Below, one piece after another: positions 11,801 through 24,942 of a stretch of 64,000 nucleotides of DNA. A model generated the notes under the pieces. That model was not told the origin of the DNA and ran no database searches. It worked only from the letters and a program-made list of their open reading frames with translations. The position numbers were made by a program, and so were the translations under genes. Source of the DNA: Phlebopus portentosus (taxonomy: Eukaryota; Basidiomycota; Agaricomycetes; Boletales; Boletinellaceae); assembly GCA_037892935.1 (NCBI GenBank), contig JAYXKI010000002.1:310001-374000 (forward strand), read 5' to 3'. The stretch's first letter is position 1. The number at the start of each line of letters is the position of its first letter.

Positions 11801-13509
11801 GCTCCTGGGGAGAGAAAATGAAAAGAGTGACTTGAAGAAGTACTGAGCACCCAGGTTGTATTCCGCGAAGTAGTATTGCAGAAATATCCATTAAAGAAGA
11901 CAAGAAGGCAGATAGCGACCTGTCTAGGCGGAGTTTTTGCAAGACACCCAGCAGGAAGTACTATTCAACGCCGCAATAAAGCCCATACCGTATAGATATG
12001 ATACACATGCTCTTTATTGTGTGGTCGTAGTGCACGGTATGTAGACTTAGTACACGTTGCATTTTGAGGACCATAAGCCAGGGCGTCGGTGGAGAGAAGA
12101 AGAGAATTATCTCGTAACGGACCGCGGCGCATGATTCGAAGCGGGTACACCACAGAACGAAGGGCCACCTTTATTCATAGTTTATCCTGCACCTAGTGTC
12201 GTGAGACTTATGGTCCGCTTCAAGTAGGACGTTTAGGACGATTGAAGTATCGCGGGTCAATCGATGCAATCGGTTGCATGACGGCTAGAACTCCGAATCG
12301 GCATTTGAAATGAGATATTCCGGGATCCATAGACAACAAGTCGAGGGTACCGCCCGGTTACAGGCAGCTCACCTTCTTGGCCTTCCGAGCAGAGAACGGG
12401 AGAAACACAACTTTGTTCATTCGTAGTTTATTCTTCGCGCCGGCGTTCATGAGAATTGAAGCCCATTTCAAGCAAGAGGCGTCTCTCGACGAATGCAACC
12501 CTCACAAGGCATAACCGACCGCTCAACGAGTCCGCGGATTCTATATTGCAAGCAAGTCGCTCTAAAGCCACAGATGGGCAAAAGAGTTCGAGCCATCGCC
12601 ACCTCCCGCGGTTATAGACCATTGTCACATTGTCGCCTGGTAAAGTCCGGACGACGTCGATGAAAGCCACCGATGAGAGAAGCATGAAGGAACAAGCATG
12701 CTACGAGCCTGTGATCACGAGTCCACAGAATCCACGAGCCCAGCGTTCAAAACATCTGCCATGAGCTAGATAGCAGAGGAGGAAGAACTCAGTATCCTGA
12801 ACAGTAGACAGAAGAGTCAATACAAGCACCGCGGATCGTTGGAAGGAAAGAAATGGTTAATTATCTTATGTAATGAAGTGGTGACACACGAGAGCTGGCT
12901 CAAAAAGGTATCAAGGCAAACAAGGTCATACAAACTACCAGACCTACCGAGCAAGAAGAGAAGGAAGGAAGCAAAGAAAAATAAGAGAAGCAATCGATAG
13001 ATTAGAGATGAAAAAATTGTGATGAAGCCAGCTGTGAAAGTACTGTATGAACACGCAGAACATACAATTACTGTCACACGATACCACGGTAACAACGATA
13101 CGTAGAACGGACATAAGTACTAGACACTCCTGGCACCTACAATCGCAGAAAAGTTCCACAGCAGGAATCCCGGGACGGAAGTAGCAATAAGAATGGCATC
13201 CAGAACGAGGTCGAGAATAACAAAGGAAGGGCTGATACAAAAGAAGCGATCAAAATAGGCGATCACGCCATGAAGGCACAGCAAGTCACAAACATCGACT
13301 AAAAAATTCCACTGTTACTGCACATTAATTGACATGTGCCGTATAGACAGTAGCAACGGGATGAAACGAAATCATAAAGAAAGGAGCTACAGTCCAGTTC
13401 AAAAGAGCGACAAAAGTAGGACGCTGAATAGACAAAAATAAAATAGCATGGAAACGAACGGAAAGAGCATACAGCATCGATAAATAGTTTTCAGGCGTAG
13501 ACATCACAG
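8831..13509. other. Long gene-poor stretch
   Basis: About 4.7 kb of complex, non-repetitive sequence in which I see no gene. Open frames reach at most 124 codons, many lack ATG, and none shows a known motif or a splice-linked continuation. Minus-strand frames at 11965-12168 and 12428-12685 have loosely similar flanks and might be decayed relatives of one another, but I cannot name a family. No terminal repeats, reverse transcriptase or transposase motifs were found. Confidence 0.4.
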
Positions 13510-15324
13510 TTATTCATTTGCAACCTAGATGATAAACCCGTTAGACTCATACAACTTAAACAGATTAAACTCTGCATACCTTCAGTGTCCTCCCTGCTCG
13601 ACCATAATCCTCTTCATCACGAATGCTCTCCCGGCCATCATGAGATGGCGACTGGCGTCCGGTGACAGCCGGGATGTAGCTCTCTACACCATATGCGTCT
13701 TCGTCTGAACCACCGTCACGTGCAAATGGATTAGGAAGAGTATCTCCGGCAGAAGCTGGGGGTGGAGCAGTAGACCCGCCAGTTGTGGGCTGATATTGAT
13801 GTGCATCCGGACGGAAGTCAGGTTGATAATGCGCCGCGTACGACTCTTGAGTCTTCCCACTGTGACTGCCATTGCTATTGTCCGGCGAAAGAGTCCGATG
13901 CGTAGCTAGCGATTTCTGACGATCTAGAGACGGATCTGTGTTTTGGGAAGGACCACGGTTTAATGCAGCGCCAGCGCCAGCAGCAGCGGCTCCAATACCG
14001 GCGGCGTCAAGAAGGTCCGTGGCACCGCGGCTGGGCTGCCGTTTGATGCCGAGGTTGCCAGCGGTGTACGGGTCATATGGATCAGCAGCCATCCCACCAA
14101 GCGGTCCGGCAAATGCATTGTACGGTACAACAGGATGCGTGCCATTCGGATTTCCACCGTAGCCACCGTTTCCATTGCCGACATCGCCATAAGTGTTTGT
14201 GTTCCGACGCGCAAGGGTACCTATGCCAGCAGCGCCAGCCCCAACCGCAGTTGCTGTTGTACCATATGAAGGACCATAGCCTCCGTTGAATTCGTTCATG
14301 TTGTAGCTTTCGGTAGGATGAGTCAGGGGTACTTGTGACATAGTACCATGGCTGTCCGGGTCTGAATATGAGCCGTAACCACCACTGGGAGCTGGATCGT
14401 CGTAGTCATCGAAGGGATAGCGAGGGGTAGCATTGGCCTCAGCTGCGGCCTCTGCCACTTCATCATCGAACTTCTTTGCACGTCGGCGTCGGATGACATT
14501 AGTAGCCAGTACAAATACAAGGATCAACGCGACCAAGCCAACTACCGTGAATACACCGGCTACGGCACCTGTGTTGCTAAAGAAGCTGGTAACGGAAGCT
14601 AAGTATGACACGTTATAAATAGGAATGTGACTTGACATACCCGCCCCCATCATCATCGGATGAGCTGTCGGATACAGCCGACTGGGATGCAGAAGCAACC
14701 GGTTCAGTTACAACGACAGTTGCCGTTAGACCATTGGTCGAAGTTGAAGTTGTTAACTGCGAGGAAGTACTGGACGTGGTCAGAGGCGTTGTCAAGGACG
14801 ACGTGGAAGAAGTCGTCGAGCTAGTCGAGCTGGTAGTCTCTGAAGTTGTTTCGCTGGTCGAAGTTGTGGAAGTTGTTTCCTCCGAAGTCGTGCTCGTCGT
14901 GCTCGTCGAAGATGGAGTGGTTGTCGGAGAAGTAGTCGTCGCCGTCGTCTCTTCCGAGGTAGTTGTAGTCGGAGTTCGGAGGTTCTGCAGGATCCAATAG
15001 CACGAGATATAGAAGCAGCCCAAGAGTCAGTTATTTACAAGGAAAGATTTAAAGCATGGCTATAATACTTACGTTGTCGTCGTCGGCTCGGTTGTGCTAG
15101 ACGGAATAGGGGTTGCTGCACAAGATCACCAAATCAGCACTCTGTATTGAAAAATCTTCGTTATACATCAAACACGGATTCGAACGCGTCGATTGCCGCC
15201 TTCAAGCCTTTAAGCCGATTGACGTAAAGGACATCCACCCAAGCATGGCAAGCGTCGGCGTGTGCGCTGCATGGCGCAATTCACGAGCAAAAGAGGAGTA
15301 CTCACTCGTTGTGGTATCAGCCAT
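13510..15324 (-). CDS. Ser/Thr-rich single-pass membrane protein, Mid2/SKG6-like layout
   Basis: Likely a cell-surface sensor or wall-associated membrane protein. Exons on the minus strand are 15324-15306 (MADTTT), 15115-15073 (TPIPSSTTEP), 14984-14641 (long Ser/Thr-rich stretch), 14585-13580 and 13524-13510, which ends KVANE. About 475 residues. The layout is a Thr/Ser-rich presumably O-mannosylated N-terminus, one membrane segment (GVFTVVGLVALILVFVLA), then RRRR and a Gly/Asn/Pro-rich cytosolic tail. This is the layout of fungal Mid2-type and SKG6-type proteins; assignment is by architecture only. No cleaved signal peptide is evident, so the single helix may act as signal anchor. Exon 2 ends one base out of phase with exon 3 at the GTAAGT donor, which suggests one missing base near 15072. 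It is divergent from the membrane-protein gene at 16126. Confidence 0.75.
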
Positions 15325-16125
15325 CTTTCAGGAATATACCAGGAACAAGGATCGACACTCGGGGTATTTTACTTGGTGATCGAAAAGACGGGAATGCTCA
15401 AAGGGCCATACGTCCTGCGCGAGACCGAGCGGACGATGGCGGTGGACGCTGAAGAGCGGTGGGTGCGTGGAAGCCGTGGGGGGAACAAGGGGTGTTGGCG
15501 AGAACGAGAAGGATGACCTGAGAAAAGCTGGGCTCACTTGAAACCGATTGAATAAGCAGCCTTTATCCATTTTAGGGTATCGCCCCGTATCCGTCCGCTG
15601 ATCCTGAGGCCTTTTCTCAAAACAATAATAAAAACACACAATAATCGTAAAGAATGAAATACAATACTGTGCCCACTAGTCTGTTCTCCCCTATTCTCCG
15701 CTCCTCCTCAAGAATCTCTTCCCAGCTGGCCTTAGATGGACCAGAGCCGAAAATAGACCTTTCCGTGGGTCCGACAAGCGGTAATCCCGTGATCATCAAT
15801 TATAGGCGTGTTTTCGGCATGGAACACAGGCATAAAGAGATCATCGTCTTCCGCCTTGCTGCCGTACTTCATCGTTCAGCCGTATCTGATGCGATGTGCA
15901 TCGTACATAACGGAATTCTTTCTCCTTTTGTGTGATGAGTCACTGCGGATTTCCTACGAAACGAGTCGGTGCATCAGTGTATGCGTCGGCTCATCTTCCT
16001 CGTTCAAGCATCTCTACTTTCTGGTCTGAGTTGGATTTGTCTTTCTTCTGTTCTTGAAAATCGCCTTGACTCGCTCACCGTCAAGCCGGGATCGTCACTG
16101 ATCATGCATATAACGTAGACCAACA
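15325..16125. other. Divergent intergenic region
   Basis: This lies between two divergently transcribed membrane-protein genes and should hold both promoters. A minus-strand frame at 15617-15799 is open, but I could not link it to a start, a splice pattern or a family. Confidence 0.4.
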
Positions 16126-16695
16126 ATGCATACGGCTCTTCATGGCCTGGCGCTGCCTCTTCTTTTCATTGTGAGTTGGTTTGAGCTTGTATGCATCAAA
16201 GTGCTAACTTCGTCCTCCGGAAATTTTCAGCCACAACAACAAGATTATACTTCCATAATGGTTCTGACAGCGTCAGAGGTCCCCAGTAACGCAATCTGTC
16301 GGTCGAGGAAGATCTCTACAGTCACGTCTACATCTATAACTGCGAAACCATCTTTCTCAGATATGCCGTTTGCGCCATCCCCCGAGAAACTACAGCCAAT
16401 AATACCCAAAGCCATCGGGTAAGTTCTCATTTCTCCCTGTTCTCAGTCATTTAATCGCTCTCCCCGCAGATTCTTTGATAATAGGCCAGCCATGATTGGC
16501 GTCATTACAGCAGCCTCGACAATCGCTATTGCGTCAACCCTCCTTGTTATCTACCTAATTATCAGACGGAGGCGAAGTGTCGGCTTGGGCTGCACTAACA
16601 ATAATAATGGCAATTCTCTTAGCCTTGACGAAGAGATGGACGTTCCCCCTCCTCCATATTCGTTTATGGTCAAAATGTCTGCTCTGGCTTGTTAA
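16126..16695 (+). CDS. Small single-pass membrane protein with PPPPY tail
   Basis: Function unknown. Three exons: 16126-16170, 16231-16418 and 16470-16695, with GTGAGT/TTTCAG and GTAAGT/CCGCAG introns and a GCTAAC branch site in the first. The product is 152 residues. It has a short hydrophobic N-terminus (residues 1-15, possible signal peptide), a Ser/Thr-containing middle, one membrane helix (ITAASTIAIASTLLVIYLII), an RRRR stop-transfer patch, an Asn run and a tail with DVPPPPYSF. Pro-rich PPPY motifs of this kind can bind WW-domain ubiquitin ligases such as Rsp5; that is inference. The plan is the same as in its divergent neighbour (short ectodomain, one helix, RRRR), so the pair may be related membrane sensors. 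Confidence 0.65.
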
Positions 16696-18569
16696 AGAGA
16701 AACTTTCCGAGTCGGATTACTCACCTTTTTAATCTCGAGCGAATGATACGTTCTTTACTTCCGTTTCTGATGCGTTGAGCGTGTCTTTTCTTTTGATTTC
16801 TTCCTTCCTACCCTGAGTTATGTTTTCCGGAGTATCTAGAGTCTGTGTACATCAATCGGTAATCATTACCTTCCTGTTGGGAGATTGACAATGATTGATG
16901 GTTGCATGATTTTGAATTCGAAACGTGGCAATGACTCTGTCCACCCCGGCAAAAATAACCAGGAAACTCTGTCTGATTGCATTTTTAGGCCACTCCATTC
17001 CGTACACAAGCCGAATGCGATCCGAATTACTGAAAAAAGAAACCACAGGACGCTAGACATGCATCTAGCCCAATGTTTGGACTTTTGGAACAGCGCATCA
17101 GCGTATAATTAGAATCGGCCTTCTATCTGTTCTTTTTCGCTGTTCTCGCTGTTTCTTATAGTTATTCTTATGATAATCCAACGAGATCTTCAACCATATC
17201 TATAGCAGGTTATTACAAAATACCGGACTCCGTTGACATCTATTACTCATATCCGGAGACTCTCGTATCATTCCGGCGGTAGCGCAAATAAGGATGATGA
17301 ATGGGGTGAACGAAGTCGGGCGTTCTGAATTAGCGGAGGGTAGACTGTCATTCCCTGTGTTGGTCGGGCACTTGCTTGAAGTATCTGCATTATGGTCAAG
17401 CAACGTCCGAATAAGAGGTAAAGCATAGACGAGGCGTTCAAAAATGAAGGTTAAAAACTCAGAAGAATGAGGTAAGAAGCAATGGTAACAGGGGGTGAAT
17501 GATGCATCAACATGACTTGGTCAAGGTACTAGGATATTTCATAGAACAAAGCTAGTTTTACGGGCCTGCTTGAAAGGGAGGCATATCCGAAATGCCAGCT
17601 TGGTAGAACATTTCATTTGGTATTATCGAACTTGAGGAGTTCCATGCAATCCTCTAGTGGATCCATGTGATTTGAAGATGTCACTTTGCACAGCGCTCGG
17701 AAGATCCTGAAACTCAACAGGATGATACTTTAAATACTGGCGGGAATTGAGCATTTCCTACGTACTATGAGGATGCATTGCCTAGTGTGCCACCCTAGAT
17801 ATTAAAGAGACTATGGTACAGGTAATGCGGAACAGGTATGAGGCACAAGTATGTCGATGCGCCGGGATCGAAACAGTTGGAGCCAAAGGTTCTCAAGTTC
17901 AATGTGAGGCTCTCGAACACTGCATTGATCATGCCGTCAGATACATTGGAACAATACGGAACGGCAGAATAAAATCTGATACACTTTGTAAACACATCAC
18001 GGAAATAGCTGAGGAGTAGATAAACATCTAGGACTAAGATGCGAGCCAAGTTGACTCGGCACGAACGTGTCTACCGCGCGATTCACGTTGGCATCCATCG
18101 GAATTTCTTTCCTGTGTCCAGGATTCATTATCTGGTCACCCAGCCAACACGATTAGGGCACAAGATATACAATTGCAGACTAGACGAGGAGAATAGACAC
18201 TGCATGGCGGTGAGGGAAAGGAAAGAAGCAAGTAGGCGATGGTAATAGCGATCAAAACTGAGTGATCGCATCAAGCGTATTTCAAACTCCGACTAAAGAA
18301 CTCGGCTTCGTTGCGCTGAAAATCGGTAGCTTCCCGCGCCTTTCACTCAAACGGTCACATGTTGACTGGGAAACAGGAACGTCTTTCTTTAATACGAGGC
18401 GATGCTTGGGCGTCCCGCTGAACATTATATAGTAGAGCGATATAAGATGACTCGGACGCTTCTCTCGTTCACATCTACTTCACGTCACGCGTTCTGGTCC
18501 TGAGTTATATCCCCTTGAACTCTCAGTTAACTCTCGTCTTCGCTCGATTGCTACTGAACTACAGTCGCA
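16696..18569. other. Intergenic region, no gene recognised
   Basis: Open frames are at most 78 codons with no recognisable motif or plausible splice chain. The last 150 bp, before the ATG at 18570, are pyrimidine-rich and probably form the promoter and 5' untranslated region of the SPFH gene. Confidence 0.4.
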
Positions 18570-20895
18570 ATGACCTCTGCCATGAGCGTTGCTGGCAACA
18601 CAACTTTGATCGGCGGCTCTGATATTGGCTTCCACGACTTCGAAGAACTCCATAGCAGCGGCAGCAAGAGCTCGAAGATACCTGTGTCGGAAACGACTGG
18701 TATTAGTGCGACTAGCAAACGTCTTCGTATTCCTTTTGCGACCACGGGCAACCTCGATATCGCAGAAGGACTCCCATTCTTTATCAAGATTGAAAAGGAT
18801 GGTGTACTTGCGGCGCTCCGGAAACTTGATTCTCAGCTCAAGTCTGTGAGTAAGAGATTAGTGGCTAGTCGTTTATTTTGTTGATAATTCCTATTGTGAA
18901 ATGTAGACAAATGGACGTAACATTCTGTCGCGGAAGGTAGGAGATCAACTATGACGCACTGTTAATTTGATTGATTGATTCCCTTGCCTTGCGCAGTCGC
19001 CTACGGATTGGATCGGAAAGCAAATAGCTCCAGGAGAGATAGGGTTCATCAACCACGGTGGGATGCCCAAAGTCCTCACTAGGCCTGGACGTTATCCAGG
19101 ATTCCCTCTCCGTAACTGGTGGGCAAGAAGCTGGGAAGGAACGAAAGGAAGTATGTGCCATCCAAGTTTGATATGCTAAATCGGTCTAAACTGATTGCTG
19201 CGTATCCTTCAGTCTCAGACACCGTTGTAGAATTCCTAGGACTGATAATCGTTCAAGTGTCCCAGAACCAAGCAGCGGTCATTAGCGATCCGAACAACAG
19301 GATCTTCGTCGTAAAGAATGGAGGCTTCGTCGCGCTGAGTATCGAAGGGGCCTACAATGTCTTAGCCGTTGTTGACCAGACACATCTTCCAACACAAATC
19401 AAGGATCGGGTGACTGGCGCGACGCTCGGTTGGAGCCATGAAGTGAAGATGCGTAGCAAGACCGGAGCAGGGAAGGAGCAGGAATATGTCGTTGCTCTTT
19501 TGTAAGCTCCAGATTTTTTAAGTATTGCCTGGTAACGATTCGATAATTCGTATTTAGCCTTAACATCCCGGCGAATAACTGTGCCATCTTGCAACGTGGT
19601 GATGACCTTGAGCTCCTACCCGCTGGTCAGCATTACATCACAAATCCAAACGTTACGCTTCGCGGTCTCTTCACACTCGGAGAGAACCAGCTCGAGATGC
19701 CCACTAAGGACATGTTCGTGGCTGCCTCGTTCTTTTCCAGATTTTGTAAGGCTCATGGGTATTCCACAGCTTCACTCGGGATCAGGTACCCGTTAGCCTG
19801 ACTATCTATCTCAAGTGGCAATTGACAGAGCCGCTGAAAGTATGTTGCGTCATAAATTTATCTCAATCATCTATATACCTACACATATCGCACGACAGCT
19901 CACCACCCATGGTTACAACACACCTTTCGAGGCGCTTCGGGACAAAACACAGTCGATCCTTACACAAATCGTAGCCCACCGTCCGTCCTTCTCTCAACGT
20001 TTCTAGTCATTCTATTTCTCACACAATCCTTAGTCGATTATTCCTCCATGGTCAAGCAGCGCTCGCTTGGGCCTGATAATCTGGATACTGCAGACGATGC
20101 ATCTTCCGCTTTCCTAGATGCGCTTCGCACGCGCGCTATGGATGAGATGCACATTGCTGCCCTTGAGTATGGTATTGTCCTGAAAGATCTGGGTGAGTGG
20201 TTATCGAATGTTTTTCGAAGCATGGAACTATTCTGACGCAATTAACACAGCGGTGATCGATAGGCAGTTCAAGGGAGAAATTGCTGCGACGATGGATAAA
20301 CTGACGACGAGGGCGCTGCAGGCACAGGTTGAAGCCGCTGTATGTACTCCGGTAATTCTCCCTTGAAAGGAAGCTGACATTGCACCTAGAACGTCGATAG
20401 GGAGAATAGCAACAAAGTCAAGCAGGAGGAAGGTGCTCTCTCTGTCACGAAGATCAAGGCACAGGCCATGAATGTCAGTCCTCTCCAACTTTCTTCGAAA
20501 TATCGACTCACGCACCAGCTTCTTACAAACAGACCAAAGCGGACGCAGACGCGTATCAAGTCGTCGCGGCAGCACGAGCCCAAGCCAAGTCCACTCAAAT
20601 CGCTGCAGAGGCCCAAGGAGAGGCAACTCTCGTCAACGCACGTGCCGAAGCTGAGGCCATCCGTATTCGCGCTCTCGCCGACGCAGAAGTCCATGATGCG
20701 TTTGCTCGCGAGATGCAATTACGCCGCATCGACGTGTCTCGCATCGCTGCTTACGGAAACCGTACCGTCTTCGTCCCCATCGGTGGCTCGGCCCCCGGTT
20801 CTGGTTCTGGTGAGCACTTGGCAGAGCAGACGGGTAACGCGATGGCTGTGGGCTTTGCGGCTGGTATTGGGGCTCAAGAGAGCAAGAAGCACTAA
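18570..20895 (+). CDS. SPFH/Band 7 (stomatin-prohibitin-flotillin) domain protein
   Basis: Membrane-scaffold type protein. Eleven exons splice in phase: 18570-18845, 18907-18936, 18997-19150, 19213-19501, 19558-19713, 19770-19839, 19899-19980, 20034-20192, 20251-20339, 20390-20473 and 20533-20895, giving 583 residues. The first 100 residues are polar and low in structure. Next come PGEIGFINHGG and two Band 7-like halves; the second has VSLTIYLKWQL, a region with SILTQIV and HLDYSSMVKQ, and VLKDLAVIDRQFKGEI. The Ala/Glu-rich helix that follows (KADADAYQVVAAARAQA, then QGEATLVNARAEAEAI) is the coiled-coil hallmark of SPFH proteins, and the end is Gly-rich. No clear membrane span is visible, so attachment may be peripheral. 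One intron uses a GTTCGT donor at 19714 and is supported by keeping KDIFTRDQVPVS in frame. It is convergent with the coiled-coil gene downstream. Confidence 0.85.
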
Positions 20896-21200
20896 ACCAA
20901 TGCATGTGTCTTGATCCCACAGTTCTTGAACAATATTTATACCCATCCATGTGTACGTCACTCTCATTTCATCCCTTCTACGTTTTCCCACGTGTACAGT
21001 ATAATCACAATCATTTGAATATAATCTATTCATGTAGCGATCATTGTGAAGGTATCATTATCGTGATAGCATGACGAAGGGTATATAATACATGGTAACG
21101 AAAGACAATAAAAATACAGATAGTGGCCCAACAAAGTACAAAAATTATAGAATACGGGTCGTGACAGCATGATCGGATAGCAAAGACGACGACACAGAAA

Positions 21201-24200
21201 TCATGATTTCGGCGAAGGTGTCTTGTGTCCAACGACTTCGTTGAGCTGCTGATTGCGCTTGGTTGCAATGTCAATCTGGCGGCGCAGGGATCTTGATGAG
21301 GAATAAAAATTTCGATACAGATTCATATCAAAAAGTAAAGAAACGTACTCGACAGTCGTTTGGAGCTCGGCCACTCGCTCCTTCGCGCCTTGCCGCTCGC
21401 GTTTAACACGCTCCTCTGCTTGTCGTAGGCGTGATTCGTACTCCTTGACACGCGCCTCCCACTTGCCATCCGCAACTGTTGTCTTTTGGTTCATAGCTGC
21501 CATCTTCTCCTCAGCCGCCAGAAGCTGGTTCTGCGCGTTCGTCAATCGTCGCTCTGCGTTTGCGGCGCGTGCCTGTAGTGACTTGATTTCAAACGACTCT
21601 GACTGGCCTGGACGTCGTATGGATGATATTTGGGAAGCCAGCTCGGAGTTTGTCGACTACATCTTATTGTCAGAGGGACAGGTTCCCCACCTTACGCAGA
21701 ATGAACTAACCTTCAAGGCTTCAAGCTCCCCTTCCTTGAGAGCAAACTTGCGTCTCCAGGATTGCTTTACATCCATGAGGTTCTTGACCTGGATCTCAAA
21801 CTTGTCAACTACCTTCCATTTCTGATCGAGCTGTTTACGAATCTCATTCAGCTTCTCTGAATATCGCGTCTCGATCACCTTGCTTCTTCGCTCGAAGTCA
21901 TTGGCAATTTGGACGAGTGCTTTGAGTCGTGTCATGATTAGCTCGTGGAAGACGGTGAAGTTCGTGAAGGGTTTGGTCTCGGGTTTCTTCTGCAAGATAG
22001 AATATCATGGTCAAATGACAAGGGAATTTGAAGAGTAAATTAAGGACTTACAGAGGATTTCTCAACTCCGAGAATCTTCTCCATGTAGTTGTAAATGGTA
22101 AGCAGTAATTGATTCCTCTCATTGACTTGGTCGCTGTAGTACTTCTCGCTACTGAGCAAAGATCTCTGATCTTTCGTCAGCCTCTGCTCCAAGTCGTTGA
22201 GTCGTTGTTTACAAGTTGCTAATTCCGCCTCCGCAGCTCGCAGACTGTTCTGAGAAGCATCGAGCTTCTCTATCATGTTCAATCGAGCCTGCGTTTGGGC
22301 AGCAAGCTGTGTCGTAAGGTCGCGGTTCTCCGCATGTAACCGATCCGAAGAATCATCGCGTTCGCGGATTTTCGCGTCCCTCGCCTCAAGCTCTATGCGA
22401 GCACGTTTCAGTTCCTCTTCGAGCCTGTCACCATCGCGCCGCAGGCGATCGACTTCGAGTTGCAAAGAGAAACGGTCTGTCGTGGCGCTCTCCCCACGCT
22501 TGCGTGCCTCGGCCTCAGCATCATGCAGAGCCGCTTGCAGGTCTGAAATATCCGCCTCACGTTGGGTCAACAGTGCCTGGGTGCGTGCGAGGTCCGCAAG
22601 AGCCGACTGCAACGCTGATTCCTTTGACTCCAATGCTCGTCGTTCCACGCGAAGAGCCACATCGTGAGTATTCGCTTGCGATTCAATTTCGAGCTCGACC
22701 TTCTGACGTGTATCACGCTCATGCCGCATCTCTTCGACAAGGTCTTCAATGTGCTGCGCAAGTTCCTCTTGTCGCGCTCGGTGCGCGTGCGCATCATCCC
22801 TTGCCTGCTCATAGAGATCGGTGATCTCTTGCAACTCCGATTTATACTGTGCAGCTTTCTGAAAAGAAAAGTGTCAGCAAGGGGCTTGAGGCTTTATACG
22901 TAGAACACTGACATCCTTGAGGGCAGCGACAAGAGTCTCTAGTCGTTCCCTCTCCGCAGTCTCGTCGTCCCGAAGCTTGTTGCTTTCGGCCTTGATGTTG
23001 TCCAGTTCATCCTCCAGCTCAAACACACGTTGGCCAAGTTTCTGAATCTCACGGTTAGCGCTTTCTATTTCTGCGTCCTTCTCCTCGGCTTCACGTTCCA
23101 GATGCGCTAGCGCGGTCTCGAACTTGTCATGCAAATCGGTGGTATTTGCTTCAAGTTCTGATATATGCATTCGAAGCTCTTTTGATTCTGCATCTCGTTC
23201 CGCAAGAACCTATATGACTGTCAGTTTCGGAAGATACTGGTGCCAGCGAACAACCTACGTCTCGCAGCTCTTCCACTTGGTTTCGGGCCTCCTCTAATTC
23301 GCCGCGCCATTCTGATTCCACTTGCTCTCGCATCTGATCTAGCTCGGCCTCCAGTTCCCGGATTTCTCGTTCCTTCAATTCCACCTCATCCTCCTTCTGG
23401 CTCAGCTCGATGTCTTTAGCAGCCACCTTATCCCGTAACGCATTTAAGTCAGCCTCGAGAGCCTCTCGTTCTTCCTGTTCTTCAATCATCTGTGTCCGAC
23501 TTGCACTGCGATCGAGCATCTCCGCCTCCCGTCTTCGAGCCATGTCCTCCATCTGCAAGCTGAGATTTTCGAGTTTGTCCTCTAGCTCTTCGCGTTCGTC
23601 CTCCTTTTGTGTAAGCAACTCATGACATTCATCTAGCTTATCGCGCAATTGCTCGTTCTCCTCCACTAGCTCCGCAATGCGTCCTTCGAGTTGTGAACGG
23701 CGACGACTTACGGATTCATTTCCTGCCGCGCCATCTCTCCGTTCAAGCTGATCCTGTAGATCCTGCACTACAAGGGCATTCTCCTCGAATAGCTTCTGCA
23801 TCTCCTCTAGCTGGCGCTGAAGCATAACTGCGTGGTTTTCCAGCTCTTCATTTCGCTCTCGCAGTTCCTCATCCATCGGACCAACGCCACCCTTCCGACG
23901 TCTGACTTCGCGAAGTTCACGTTCCAAGCCCTCGACCTTCTCTTCAAGCTCCCGATCTCTGCCTTGACCTCGCTGCATGCGCTCCAGTTCGCGCTCGAGC
24001 TGAAGGACCAGCTTCTTGTACCTCTTCATTTCCAAACCCCTTTGCTGTACCTCAATCTTGAGGTTGATATTCTGTTTGAGTGCGGCATCAATCTGATCGG
24101 GTGCAAGTTGCGCAAGTCGCTCTTCTAAGAAGTGAACTTTCAATTTGATATTGAAATTCTCCTTCTTTAAGGCGTCGATGTGCTACGAACAGACAGATTA

Positions 24201-24640
24201 AACTTCATCATGTTGGAAAGGGGGAATTAAACACACTTTCTCTTGGTCTCTTAAAGTAAGATTGGAAGTGCCCTTGGACCCTACTCCAGACTTGCGCTTA
24301 GCTGACGATAATCGGTTGGGCATTGGAGTAGCCATAATCTCCCCTTTATCGAGAATGTCTGCATCGATGTCGTCTTCGTCTTCGTCATTTGATTGCTTGG
24401 AGAACGTCAACCGTTTGCCCGCAGAAATTGAGACGTCGCCCGGCCTTCTGCGGGTGAGGTTAGCGCCTGGAGAAGGTGTGCTAACGGATTTGAAGACGGA
24501 GCAGTTGTGGCTGAGGATGTCGAGGGGATACGATATTTGCCAGGCGTGGAGAAACTTGGCAACGAACCAAGTGAGATATCCTGAAGAGTCAAGCCAGACT
24601 GAGACGACGAGTCTCCGCGTGAGTGCGGACCAGCAGACAT
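21201..24640 (-). CDS. Large coiled-coil protein with centrosomin N-terminal motif (Mto1/ApsB/Pcp1-type)
   Basis: Probable tether of gamma-tubulin complexes at spindle pole bodies or other microtubule-organising centres. Eight exons on the minus strand: 24640-24498, 24447-24237, 24182-23259, 23209-22913, 22858-22052, 21989-21711, 21656-21349 and 21291-21201. They total 1019 residues in phase. The N-terminus is disordered (LTLQDISLGSLPSFSTP) with an acidic DEDEDDID patch. Then comes the centrosomin motif 1 type sequence LRDQEK, HIDALKKENFNIKLKVHFLE and ERLAQLAPDQID, which binds gamma-tubulin complexes in this family. The rest, from about residue 160 to the end, is almost all heptad coiled coil rich in E, R, L and Q. 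The first intron (24448-24497, donor GTCTTC) is weak at its 5' site but has a good GCTAAC branch site and is the only phase-consistent choice I found. Confidence 0.8.
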
Positions 24641-24942
24641 CTTTCTCGTCGTCCGTTTCTATTCGCTCCAAATTCGGTCTTTAACCAGAGACAAGGGTGA
24701 CTCCTATTCCAAAAATCTCAATGAGAAAGAAACAGGGACCAAACTAAGGACTACATTTTTATGAGTCACTTACTCAGTCTATTTCCCGCAGAGCTGGGAT
24801 GAAGCAAATTTGAGACGCTGGAGAGCTGTTAGGAGTGGTAACGGCGCGTGCTGCAAATCCAACAACCTAGGCACGTGACATATGGAACGTGGTATCTTAC
24901 AGTGTTAAACAGTTATTTAGACCAGGAATAAATTCATAACTA

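Noticed and set aside
15160..15200. tRNA gene on the minus strand
   Set aside because: A B-box-like CGTTCGAATCC is present, but no A box, acceptor stem or anticodon arm can be formed. It lies in an intron of the Mid2-like gene.
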